From the NCBI GenBank assembly GCA_009840165.1, contig VXOG01000037.1, positions 1 to 64,000 on the forward strand: 64,000 bases of DNA, written 5' to 3'. Shown here in pieces: positions 16,660 to 24,732 of the stretch. Source of the DNA: Chloroflexota bacterium (GTDB lineage Bacteria; Chloroflexota; Dehalococcoidia; Lucifugimonadales; UBA3495). Numbering within the stretch: position 1 is the first letter of the stretch; every line of letters begins with the position of its first letter. Below the pieces are notes generated by a model. The model was not told the DNA's origin and did not search any database. It saw only the letters and a program-made list of their open reading frames with translations. The position numbers and the translations under genes are program-made.

Positions 16660-18573
16660 TTGAGATTGCAACGCTTCCTTAAGACACCTGTTGCGGCGCT
16701 TAGCATCGCACTTGCGATAACCTTCCTTGCGGCGGTGGCCTGCGGCGGCACTGCGCCGGCTCCCGCCGAGCAGGCTGCGCCCAGTGATTCCGGCAGCGGA
16801 GGCTCCGGCACAGCTGCCACCACGGGTTCGACCGGCGGCGGTTCCGGAACGACGAGCGCGGGTTCCGGCTCTGGATCCGGCAGCGGTGGCGCGGCGGCGC
16901 AGCCTCAAGCCACCCGCGTGCCACCGACGCCCCGTCCCACCGTCGCGCCCGATGCGACACCAACTCCGCTCCCGGCGGCGCTGCCGACCGAGGTGCTGGC
17001 GAACCCGGTAACCAAGGATGCCTATCCCGACGCTCAGTGGGGCGGGATCCTGCGGCGCGGAGGGTACTTTGACCCGGCGCACTACGACCTGATGCAGGTG
17101 TCCAGCGTGTCGAACTCGTTCAAGCAGATGATGGTGCTGAACAACCTCCTGCGATACAACCCCCTGGACGGGGGCAAGACCATCATCCCGGACATCGCAA
17201 CCAACTGGGAGGTTTCCGAGGACGGCAAGGTTTGGACCTTCCCACTGCGGGAAAACGTGATGTTCCACACTGGAGGAACCATGGACTCCGACGACGTGGC
17301 GGCGTCGTGGTCGCGGGTGATTGATCCGCCGGCCGGTGTGGTCAGCGCGCGCAAGGGGTTGTACACACCGTTCGGCCCGTCCATCCAAGTGATAGACCCG
17401 CTGACGGTACAGTTTACCTTTGAAAAGGCTCCGCCGCTCAACTACGGCTTGAACCTGTTCGCCCTGGAATGGCACGGAGTTTTCAAAAAGGATTTCCTGG
17501 AAGAGAACAACTACGACCTGAAGCTCAAGGGCGCCGATGCGCCCAGTACCGGCGCGTTCCGGTTCCTGGAGCATCAGGAGGGTGAGGTCTGGAAGAACGA
17601 GCGGTTCCCGGACTACTGGAACGAGGGCCTTCCCTATCTGGACGAAGTATGGACCTACCCGTTGGGCAACAGCACAACGCGGTCGGCGGCATTGCTGGCC
17701 GGCAACGTTGAGTACTCCCAGACGATTGACCCGGCGGCGTTCGAAATCCTGTCGAACGACGACCGCTACGAAGCGCAACCGTTCTCGTCGTACTCGTACC
17801 TGGCGGTGTGGATCAACACCGACCGGGAACCTTGGAACGACCCGCGCGTCCGCAAAGCTTTGTGGCTGGCGCTGGACCGGGACGCCATCCACGAGGTGGT
17901 GAGCGAATGGTTGTACGGCTACAAGGGCGGCACGGGCTGGACCTTCCAGGACCAGGCGTTCCAACTGCCGCAGGCGGAGATCGACACGCGGATGGTGTTT
18001 GATCGGCCGGCAGCCGAAGCCGAGGCCAAGCGGCTGATGGCGGAAGCGGGCTACGCCGACGGCATCAAGAACGTTGACCTGATGCAGCGCGACCCCAACA
18101 GCGCGCACTGGACGGCGGCAGCCCAGGTGGCCCAGCTCGAGTTCCAGCGCATCCTCGGCATTGAATCCACGATACGGCCGGTGGCTTCTGCGGTGTGGTT
18201 TGAAGAATTGGCAAACCGAAACTTCGACCTGACTGTCGGTGGCATCGCTTCGCCGTTCATCGACCCCTCGGCGTACATGAACAGCTTCTATCGCTGCGGC
18301 GGCGGTGAGAACCACTCGAATTACTGCAACCCGGAGTTCGACGCCATCATGGAAAAGGTGGACACTGAACCTGACTTCGACAAGCGCTACGCGCTGGTGC
18401 AGGAAGCGGCAGATATCCTGGACGCAGACCCGCCCACGGTGGAGTATTGGTACAACCGGACGCTGGGTGCGTGGCGCACGTGCGTGCATGGCATAGAAGG
18501 CAAGCACGGAGCGCTGGTCCACAACCTTGACCGGATGGACACGGTGTGGATGTCCGACGAGTGCCGACAATAG
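16660..18573 (+). CDS. ABC transporter substrate-binding lipoprotein, peptide/nickel family 5 (copy 2)
   Basis: 637 residues from a TTG at 16660, placed five bases after GGGGAGG and directly before a signal peptide (LRLQRFLKTPVAALSIALA) with lipobox AAVACGG; the frame extends to 16597 but that part is not signal-like. The binding domain is almost the same as copy 1 (shared RRGGYxDPAHYDLxQVSSV, SRVIDPPAGVVSAR, FASPFIDPSAYMNSFYR-like blocks). The linker is different: Gly/Ser/Thr-rich here and Gln/Pro-rich in copy 1. A tandem duplication with linker divergence is inferred. The two copies may differ in ligand or expression. Confidence 0.88.
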   Translation: MRLQRFLKTPVAALSIALAITFLAAVACGGTAPAPAEQAAPSDSGSGGSGTAATTGSTGGGSGTTSAGSGSGSGSGGAAAQPQATRVPPTPRPTVAPDATPTPLPAALPTEVLANPVTKDAYPDAQWGGILRRGGYFDPAHYDLMQVSSVSNSFKQMMVLNNLLRYNPLDGGKTIIPDIATNWEVSEDGKVWTFPLRENVMFHTGGTMDSDDVAASWSRVIDPPAGVVSARKGLYTPFGPSIQVIDPLTVQFTFEKAPPLNYGLNLFALEWHGVFKKDFLEENNYDLKLKGADAPSTGAFRFLEHQEGEVWKNERFPDYWNEGLPYLDEVWTYPLGNSTTRSAALLAGNVEYSQTIDPAAFEILSNDDRYEAQPFSSYSYLAVWINTDREPWNDPRVRKALWLALDRDAIHEVVSEWLYGYKGGTGWTFQDQAFQLPQAEIDTRMVFDRPAAEAEAKRLMAEAGYADGIKNVDLMQRDPNSAHWTAAAQVAQLEFQRILGIESTIRPVASAVWFEELANRNFDLTVGGIASPFIDPSAYMNSFYRCGGGENHSNYCNPEFDAIMEKVDTEPDFDKRYALVQEAADILDADPPTVEYWYNRTLGAWRTCVHGIEGKHGALVHNLDRMDTVWMSDECRQ

Positions 18574-18580
18574 CGCAACT

Positions 18581-18608
18581 GCGGGGCGGGCCCGAGAACC
18601 CGCCCCGC
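18581..18608. terminator. GC-rich hairpin between binding protein copy 2 and permease genes
   Basis: Ten-base arms GCGGGGCGGG and CCCGCCCCGC separated by eight bases. It sits eight bases after the stop of copy 2. No T-run follows, so a role in partial termination or 3' mRNA stability, giving more binding protein than permease, is an inference. Confidence 0.5.
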
Positions 18609-18678
18609 ACCTTGAGTCTCGGCCAGGGACGGCTTATCTGACAGCGGACAGGGGGCAATCAACCCGGGGAGGGGCGTG

Positions 18679-19635
18679 ATGCAAAAATATATTCTGCGCC
18701 GCGTGCTGCTGGCGATTCCCGCACTGATCGGGTTGACCATCATCATATTCCTGGTGATGCGGATATTGCCCGGCGACGTGCTCACCGTCATGTTCGGCGA
18801 GGAGGGAACCCTGCAACTGAGCGAAGAGGACCGGCAACGTATCATTGCCAGCCTGGGGTTGGACAAGCCCATCTACCTGCAATACGTTGACTGGCTGAAG
18901 GACATTGTTACCCTGAAGCTGGGCCAGTCGTTCTGGCGCTCCCACACGGTGATGGACCTGATCCTCAATCGCGGCCCCATCACGCTGGAAATCGCCATTC
19001 TGTCGGTGATCCTGTCGTGGGTGATCGGGCTGCCGGTGGGGATACTGGCGGCCATGAAACGCAACAGCGTGATGGACTACGCGGGGAGGTTCTTCTCCAT
19101 CCTGTTCCTGGCGATACCGAACTTCTGGTTAGGCACCGTCATCGTGTTGACGCTGGTGCTGACGCTGGAATGGAAAGCGCCGCTGGGGGTCATCAACATC
19201 TGGGAAGACCCCTGGCAGAACCTGCAAATTGTATGGGGGCCGGCGCTGGTGCTTGGGTTAGGGCAGGCGGCATACGTATGCCGGATGTCCCGCTCGGCCC
19301 TGCTGGAGACTATCCATGAGGACTACATTCGGACGGCGCGGGCCAAGGGTTTGGCGGAGCGGCTGGTTATCATGCGCCATGCGCTGCGCAACGCCATCAT
19401 GCCGGTGATCACCCTGTCCGGCGTGCTGCTGGGGTTCCTGATTGGCGGCTCGGTAGCAGTGGAGCAGGCATTTGGAGTTCCCGGCCTGGGGCGCACGCTG
19501 GTGGCGGCGTTCTTTGAACGGGACTACGTGGTAATCCAGAACCTGGTGTTGCTGTACGGCATCGTCTTCGTGATGACCAACCTGCTGGTGGACATATCCT
19601 ACGCCTGGATTGACCCACGGATTCGGTATAGCTGA
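18679..19635 (+). CDS. ABC transporter permease, DppB/OppB type
   Basis: 318 residues. The N-terminus (YILRRVLLAIPALIGLTIII) and the ILPGDV motif are typical of DppB/OppB/GsiC permeases. About six membrane helices can be traced. The cytoplasmic EAA loop that contacts the ATPase is visible around 215-235 (YIRTARAKGLAERLVIMRHA). ATG at 18679 is chosen; a GTG at 18676 is equally served by the GGGGAGGGG ribosome site. It forms the transmembrane channel with the product of the next gene. No ATP-binding subunit gene is present in the window. Confidence 0.93.
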   Translation: MQKYILRRVLLAIPALIGLTIIIFLVMRILPGDVLTVMFGEEGTLQLSEEDRQRIIASLGLDKPIYLQYVDWLKDIVTLKLGQSFWRSHTVMDLILNRGPITLEIAILSVILSWVIGLPVGILAAMKRNSVMDYAGRFFSILFLAIPNFWLGTVIVLTLVLTLEWKAPLGVINIWEDPWQNLQIVWGPALVLGLGQAAYVCRMSRSALLETIHEDYIRTARAKGLAERLVIMRHALRNAIMPVITLSGVLLGFLIGGSVAVEQAFGVPGLGRTLVAAFFERDYVVIQNLVLLYGIVFVMTNLLVDISYAWIDPRIRYS

Positions 19636-19652
19636 TGAGCGCAGAGATTTTC

Positions 19653-19693
19653 ACCCTCACCCCAGCCCGCTCCCGTCAAGGGAGAGGGGGCAG
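19653..19693. repeat. REP-like palindromic repeat between the permease genes
   Basis: Contains ACCCTCACCCCAGCCCGCTC and GGGAGAGGGGGCAG, the same consensus as the repeats at 6905, 54495 and 63914. It fills most of the gap between dppB- and dppC-type genes. Confidence 0.75.
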
Positions 19694-19713
19694 ACGTTAA
19701 TGGGAGCGGTATC

Positions 19714-20640
19714 GTGGCACAGGTAAATCCGGCGACAACCACCGAAGCCGAGGGCGAAGTCCTGGTTCAAGGGGAGAGGCGTCCCGAGCAGGCTTGGTGG
19801 TGGGTCATCATCCATTTTTGCCAGCGCAACCCCATGGGAGCGGTGAGCGGGTTTATGATCATTGTGATCGTAGCCATCGCCGTCTTTGCTCCCTGGGTAG
19901 CGACGCACCATCCCACCCAGGATGCTGACTTCAAGGCGCTTCGGGAAGCTCCCAGCAGCGCGCACTGGATGGGCACAGATGACATCGGCCGGGACCTGTA
20001 CAGCAGGGTGATCCACGGCGCAAGAATATCGTTGTTCGTCGCCCTGGTTGCGGTCATTGTGGGTGACTTCCTGGGCGCTGCCTGGGGCGTGGCTGCCGGC
20101 TACATCGGCGGTCGATTCGACATCTATAGCCAGCGATTCCTGGAACTGATGATGTCTTTCCCCACGTTGATATTGGCGATGATCCTGGTGCTGGCCATGG
20201 GCGCCGGCGTCTGGACGGTGATCGTCGCCATCGGCATCACGCGCATACCGATAGCGGTACGGGTGGTTCGGTCGGTGACGCTGAGCGTGAAGGAATACGC
20301 CTACGTGGACGCGGCCCAGGCCATCGGCGCAAGCAGCAGCCGGGTGATGATCCGTCACATTGCGCCGCAGTGTGTCGCGCCCTGGCTGGTGCTGGCGACG
20401 GCGCACCTGGGCTCAGTTATAATCCTTGAGGCATCCCTCGGGTTCCTGGGAGTGGGCGTGCCGCTGCCGACGGCGACGTGGGGCAACATGCTGGGCGGGC
20501 CGGTTGCGGCCGGGCTGATTCCGCGCTGGTGGATGGTGATATTCCCCGGGTTGGCCATCACCATAACGGTGCTGGCGTTCAACCTGTTCGGCGACTCCAT
20601 CCGGGACGCGCTGGACCCCAAGCTGCGCGGGCGGACCTAG
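19714..20640 (+). CDS. ABC transporter permease, DppC/OppC type
   Basis: 308 residues from a GTG at 19714 with GGGAG eight bases upstream. An OppC N-terminal segment precedes the first helix (NPMGAVSGFMIIVIVAIAVF). The motif HWMGTDDIGRDLYSRVIHGA is diagnostic of DppC. The EAA loop is YVDAAQAIGASSSRVMIRHI. The C-terminus (NLFGDSIRDALDPKLRGRT) is the usual one. It pairs with the DppB-type permease upstream. Substrate would be set by the two lipoproteins. Confidence 0.93.
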   Translation: MAQVNPATTTEAEGEVLVQGERRPEQAWWWVIIHFCQRNPMGAVSGFMIIVIVAIAVFAPWVATHHPTQDADFKALREAPSSAHWMGTDDIGRDLYSRVIHGARISLFVALVAVIVGDFLGAAWGVAAGYIGGRFDIYSQRFLELMMSFPTLILAMILVLAMGAGVWTVIVAIGITRIPIAVRVVRSVTLSVKEYAYVDAAQAIGASSSRVMIRHIAPQCVAPWLVLATAHLGSVIILEASLGFLGVGVPLPTATWGNMLGGPVAAGLIPRWWMVIFPGLAITITVLAFNLFGDSIRDALDPKLRGRT

Positions 20641-20688
20641 CAGGCGCAAGCCAACGCGCCCGCCAATCCACGCCGGTCCATAACAACG

Positions 20689-22002
20689 TTGCGACGCACA
20701 ACGCCTGCCGTCCGAGCCATCGGCGTCAATCGTCGGTGGCTCCGCAATATCCGCCTGTGGCTGGTGGTCGGCGCAGTTATCGTTGGTCTGGTGGCTTTCT
20801 GGGCTTTTCGGGCCTTTCAGGCCGGGCCGCTGTTGTTCCCGCCAGCGGATGCGACGACCAGCCAGAGAATGGCGGCGTCTGAGACCGACTGGCCTTCGAT
20901 CCGGCGCAACATTGGCGGCACGGGCTGGGCGCCGGACGCGCGAATCTCCGCGCCGTTTTCCGTCCGCTGGGAGCGTGATACTCCCGGCGTGATGCTGGCG
21001 CCGCCGGCGGTGGTCGGCGACCGACTTTACATCACCACGGAGGACGGAATCGTGGCGGCGTTGGACGCCGGCACCGGGGAAACGGTCTGGAGCTACGAGA
21101 TCGGTTCTCCTTCGGACAGCGCGCCGGCGGTGTCCGAAAGCGCCATCTACGTGGGAGCCAGGAATCACCGGTTGCTGGCGGTGGACCGGGAGAGCGGACA
21201 ACTCCGGTGGGAGCGCAACCTGGGCAACATTGTGCTGGGTTCAGCTATCGTAGTGGACGGTACGGTGTACATTGGGTCCACCAACAGCCGGCTGGAGGCG
21301 CTGGACGCGGCCACGGGCGAGCCACGATGGTCGGCGCGGATCAAGGGCTGGGTGGTTGGCCACCCGGCATCGGATGGTTCAGTGGTGGCGGCGGCATCGC
21401 TGGGCGAGCGCTTCATCACCGTTGACCCTGACACCGGCCGGCGGCGGCTGGTGTTCTATTCAGGTACGCCCGTGGTGGGCGGGCCGATCATCGCAGACGG
21501 CAGGGCGTACTTCGTTACCAACCGGGGCGGCGTTTGGGCGGTGGACCCGTCGGCGGTGAGCCGTCCGTTCAGCCGCTTCGCCTACGTCGCCAAGTTTAAC
21601 TTTTTCTACTGGAGGTTGCTCAAGGATCCACCGCAGCAGACCGGAACGCTGTGGGTTGGATCGGCGCGCGGCCGGGTGAAATATAGCCCGGTTTATGCCG
21701 ACGGGAAACTGCTTCTGGTGAACGAGAACGGGCTGGCGCGCGCGCTGGACGGCGAGACCGGAGCGGAGTTGTGGGAGCGAGATCTGGGGGCAGAGGTGTC
21801 CGCGGAGCCGGTGGTGGCGGGGGACGTGTTGCTGATAGCGACGGCCACGCGCCGGCTGGTGGCTTTGGATGTCGCATCGGGCGAGTTGGCGTGGGAGTAT
21901 GGGCTGGACGGCGGCGGATTGTCGGCGGCGCCGGTGGTGTCCGGAGCGACGATGTATCTGCCGATGGCGGACGGGCGGCTGGTGGCGTTGGGCGGTGAGT
22001 AG
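20689..22002 (+). CDS. Membrane-anchored PQQ-like beta-propeller protein (copy 1)
   Basis: 437 residues from a TTG at 20689; no clear ribosome site, so the start is uncertain. A single membrane helix spans about 25-45 (LWLVVGAVIVGLVAFWAF), placing the rest outside. It then has at least seven propeller blades with the BamB/PQQ-type pattern (IVAALDAGTGETVWSYEIGS, LLAVDRESGQLRWERNLGN, LVALDVASGELAWEYGLDGG). Cofactor residues of PQQ dehydrogenases are not evident, so an assembly or scaffolding role like BamB is more likely than catalysis. It follows the permease by 48 bases. A paralogue with an added zinc ribbon is at 54470-56002. Confidence 0.8.
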   Translation: MRRTTPAVRAIGVNRRWLRNIRLWLVVGAVIVGLVAFWAFRAFQAGPLLFPPADATTSQRMAASETDWPSIRRNIGGTGWAPDARISAPFSVRWERDTPGVMLAPPAVVGDRLYITTEDGIVAALDAGTGETVWSYEIGSPSDSAPAVSESAIYVGARNHRLLAVDRESGQLRWERNLGNIVLGSAIVVDGTVYIGSTNSRLEALDAATGEPRWSARIKGWVVGHPASDGSVVAAASLGERFITVDPDTGRRRLVFYSGTPVVGGPIIADGRAYFVTNRGGVWAVDPSAVSRPFSRFAYVAKFNFFYWRLLKDPPQQTGTLWVGSARGRVKYSPVYADGKLLLVNENGLARALDGETGAELWERDLGAEVSAEPVVAGDVLLIATATRRLVALDVASGELAWEYGLDGGGLSAAPVVSGATMYLPMADGRLVALGGE

Positions 22003-22072
22003 CGCTGACGGCTTTGGGAAAGCAGGTCGGGTATAATCGAGGCTGCATGAATCGAACTGGAGAGGGCGGGAC

Positions 22073-22447
22073 ATGAGCGTACTAGAAACCGAAATGCACC
22101 CTCTGCAAGCTCTGGAAGCGGCGGAGAAGGAATACTGCGGTGGAAATTACCGCAAAGGTTGCCGTTTCCTGTGGCGAGCCACCGAAGTTACCTTCAAAAT
22201 GCTGGCAGAAGCCCACGGTTTGGACTCAACCGACCTTTATGCCGTAGCCGAGGATCTTGATGCAAAGCTGATCTTGTCCAACCGAAAGCATCACTATCTC
22301 GGTGGCTTGATTTCCGGAAAATTGGCCAAAGACCATTACGAAATGGACGTGCTGGAAATCTACGACGTTGAAGGATTGCACCGAACGATACCCCGTTTCG
22401 TCCGTGAATACCTCAGCGAGTTGGATGGTAATGACGCAAGCCAATAG
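22073..22447 (+). CDS. Small HEPN/PaREP1-like helical protein (first of a pair)
   Basis: 124 residues, mostly helical. The segment EAAEKEYCGGNYRKGCRFLW then RATEVTFKMLAEAHG follows the pattern E-x(n)-GxY-x(2)-A/G-x(3)-LW-A(A)E-x(3)-K-x-LAE that I also see in the pair at 62191-62945. This resembles PaREP1/HEPN-fold proteins, which often act in toxin-antitoxin or nucleotide-based stress systems. No classical Rx4-6H RNase motif is obvious. The next gene overlaps it by about 20 bases, so the two are coupled. Function unknown. Confidence 0.6.
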   Translation: MSVLETEMHPLQALEAAEKEYCGGNYRKGCRFLWRATEVTFKMLAEAHGLDSTDLYAVAEDLDAKLILSNRKHHYLGGLISGKLAKDHYEMDVLEIYDVEGLHRTIPRFVREYLSELDGNDASQ

Positions 22448-22829
22448 CCGAAGTCGGCGAAGGGCGGAGCGTCACTATACTAGAGCAGTCAGTTACCGGG
22501 ACGACGCTAACCTGCTTCTGATTCAGTACCATAAGTCCGACTCGGCCGGTGCCTTGATGTATGAAGCGGCCAAGCAGTGCATCAACGCCGTCGCTAACTT
22601 GAACGGCCTGAACCCCGGTTCCACTGGAGCTAAAAGGCGATATCTTGAGTCCGTTGCGGCGAGACCATCCAATAGTCTGCTCAACTTGGAAAAAGGGTGG
22701 CAGGCAGTGTCGTTGCTGCACATCCACGCTGACCGAGGCCATCTGAACTCGAGCGAATTTCGGGCTGCGTGGCTGCTGGCTCAAGACTTCGTTGACGATA
22801 TGCTGGTAATCTACGCCGGCGGCGGGTGA
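22425..22829 (+). CDS. Small helical HEPN-like protein (second of a pair)
   Basis: 134 residues from the ATG at 22425; an in-frame ATG at 22431 is an alternative. It overlaps the preceding gene. The basic N-terminus (NSRSRRRAERHYTRAVSY) is followed by helices with the pattern SAGALMYEAAKQCINAVANL NG, like the other small helical proteins in this window. The conserved C-terminal part (LNSSEFRAAWLLAQDFVDDM) is helical too. I infer that both members act together; a nucleic-acid-related stress module is possible but not shown. Confidence 0.55.
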   Translation: MVMTQANSRSRRRAERHYTRAVSYRDDANLLLIQYHKSDSAGALMYEAAKQCINAVANLNGLNPGSTGAKRRYLESVAARPSNSLLNLEKGWQAVSLLHIHADRGHLNSSEFRAAWLLAQDFVDDMLVIYAGGG

Positions 22830-22920
22830 ATGCGGCGCAGTTGACGCTCGTTTTTGGGGACGCCTATACTCGGTTGTGTTGCGACTGAGCAACGAAATTG
22901 CCGAGCGCAGAGGCTTTTGA

Positions 22921-23757
22921 ATGACGCAAGCGACGCCACACCAACGGGACATCGCGGGAGAATCGTGGAATCCGGGGCAATACTTGAAGTTCGCGGATCA
23001 CCGACTCCGGCCGGCGCTGGATCTCATGGGTCGGATACCGCTGGAGAATCCGCAGGTGATCTACGACCTGGGGTGCGGCAGCGGCAACGTGACGCGGCTG
23101 TTGGCCGACCGCTGGCCCGACGCCGACGTGGTGGGGATGGACAACTCTCCGGAGATGCTGGAACGCGCGGCGGCTGATTCGGATGGGTCAGCTGGGCGGG
23201 TACGCTGGCAGTCAGGAGATCTTGCGGACTGGCGCCCGGACGCCACGCCGTCGGTCTTTTACTCTAATGCCGTGTTGCAGTGGGTGCCTGACCACTTTGA
23301 GTTGGTTCCCCGACTGTGGGGGATGTTGCCTACCGGTGCTTGCCTTGCGGTGCAGGTTCCGTTGAGTTGGGACATGCGATCGCACTACCTGATGCGTGAA
23401 GCATTGGCGGACGGCGGGCCGGATGGCCGCGCTCTCGGCTCCCGGGAACTGCGGACGGCGGTGGGCAATCGTTGGGTGCAGGACCCCGACTTCTACTACG
23501 ATCTGCTGGCTCCGGAGGCGGCCCACCTGGACGTTTGGACGACGGAGTACCAGCATGTGCTGACCGGAGACGACGCGGTGCTGGAGTGGGTGACGGGCAC
23601 GGGCCTGCGTCCGATCCTGAATGGACTGGACGATACCGAGCGAGAGATTTATCTGGAAGAGTACCGGCGCCGACTCAACTTGGAGTATCCCAAACGAGCA
23701 GACGGCGTTACGCTATATCCGTTCCGGCGGCTCTTTTTCGTAGCCGTCCGCAAATGA
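22921..23757 (+). CDS. tam: Class I SAM methyltransferase, trans-aconitate 2-methyltransferase-like
   Basis: 278 residues, the usual length for Tam. The N-terminal signature WNPGQYLKFADHRLRPALDL is characteristic of trans-aconitate methyltransferases. SAM-binding motif I is VIYDLGCGSGNVTRLLADRW, motif II ends VVGMDNSPEML, and the acidic GDLADWRPD and SNAVLQWVPDH motifs follow. The enzyme methylates trans-aconitate, a spontaneous inhibitor of aconitase, in the cytosol. It is monocistronic or paired with the epimerase 22 bases downstream. Confidence 0.82.
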   Translation: MTQATPHQRDIAGESWNPGQYLKFADHRLRPALDLMGRIPLENPQVIYDLGCGSGNVTRLLADRWPDADVVGMDNSPEMLERAAADSDGSAGRVRWQSGDLADWRPDATPSVFYSNAVLQWVPDHFELVPRLWGMLPTGACLAVQVPLSWDMRSHYLMREALADGGPDGRALGSRELRTAVGNRWVQDPDFYYDLLAPEAAHLDVWTTEYQHVLTGDDAVLEWVTGTGLRPILNGLDDTEREIYLEEYRRRLNLEYPKRADGVTLYPFRRLFFVAVRK

Positions 23758-23779
23758 CGCAAAAAGCAGAGGTGTAATT

Positions 23780-24718
23780 ATGACGGTTCTGGTACTGGGC
23801 GGCGCGGGTTTCATCGGGCCACGGGTGATTCGCAAGCTGGTTGAACGCGGCGAGGACGTTTACGCGACGGACATCAATCCGCTGCCGGACATTCCCGGCG
23901 TCGAGCCGGACAACATCCGCAGCGCACGGGTGGACATAACCGATTTTGAACAAGTGACGCGGGCAATCGTGGACTCGCAGCCCGACCGCATCATCAACCT
24001 GGCCTACCTGCTGGGTGGCGGTGAGGGCAACCCGCACCACCAGATGCGGCTGAACATCCTGGGCATGGACAACTGCTTCGAGGCGGGGCGGCTGTTGGGC
24101 GTCAATCGCATCGTGTACGCCAGCTCGGTGGCGGTGAGCGGGCAGCAGTCTAACTTCGGCGACCGTGAGATCAACGAGGATGAGGCGACCTACGGCGACA
24201 GCCAGTACGCCACCCACAAAATCTTCAACGAGTTCCAGGCCAAGATGTTCAACGAGAACTACGACATGAGGATCACGGGCATCCGGCCGGCCAACGTTAC
24301 CGGCCCGGACAAGGTGCGCGGCTCGACCGACCACGTGCGCTGCGTCACGCTGCCTTCGCGGGGCGAGCCGGTGAGTTTCCCTTACCAGGACATGATGCGT
24401 CTGCCCATCCACGTTGAGGACATCGCCGAGGCGTTCGTGCGGGTGTCGCTGGTGGATTCCAGCGAGTACCCGGTGTACAACTCCGGCGGCACCCCCATCA
24501 GCCTGGGCGACCTGGCGGAGATGGTGAGGGGCTACCTGCCCGACGCGCAGATCAACTTCGACAATCCCGGTGGACGCGAGCACTCCGGCAACTACCTGGT
24601 GGACAATAGTCGGCTGCTGTCCGAGTTTGAACTGGCCTACGCGCCGCTGTCGCAGCGGGTGCTGGAGATCATCAACGAGGTGCGCGCCGACGAGGGGTTG
24701 CCGCTGGTAGGGAGTTGA
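23780..24718 (+). CDS. NAD-dependent epimerase/dehydratase (extended SDR)
   Basis: 312 residues. The dinucleotide motif GGAGFIGPRV is at about 7-16. The active-site Ser is in VYASSVAVSG and the Tyr-Lys pair in DSQYATHKIFNEF, in the YxxxK spacing. These are features of extended SDRs such as UDP-glucose 4-epimerase. The substrate loop (RGSTDHVRC) is not that of a known sugar epimerase, so the substrate is open. It may share a transcript with the methyltransferase upstream. Confidence 0.85.
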   Translation: MTVLVLGGAGFIGPRVIRKLVERGEDVYATDINPLPDIPGVEPDNIRSARVDITDFEQVTRAIVDSQPDRIINLAYLLGGGEGNPHHQMRLNILGMDNCFEAGRLLGVNRIVYASSVAVSGQQSNFGDREINEDEATYGDSQYATHKIFNEFQAKMFNENYDMRITGIRPANVTGPDKVRGSTDHVRCVTLPSRGEPVSFPYQDMMRLPIHVEDIAEAFVRVSLVDSSEYPVYNSGGTPISLGDLAEMVRGYLPDAQINFDNPGGREHSGNYLVDNSRLLSEFELAYAPLSQRVLEIINEVRADEGLPLVGS

Positions 24719-24732
24719 TGCGATGACAATCG

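Noticed and set aside
15019-18570. Long minus-strand frames opposite both substrate-binding protein genes (537 and 644 codons)
   Set aside because: They mirror each other because the binding-protein genes are duplicates; no family motif, and both are antisense to clear genes.
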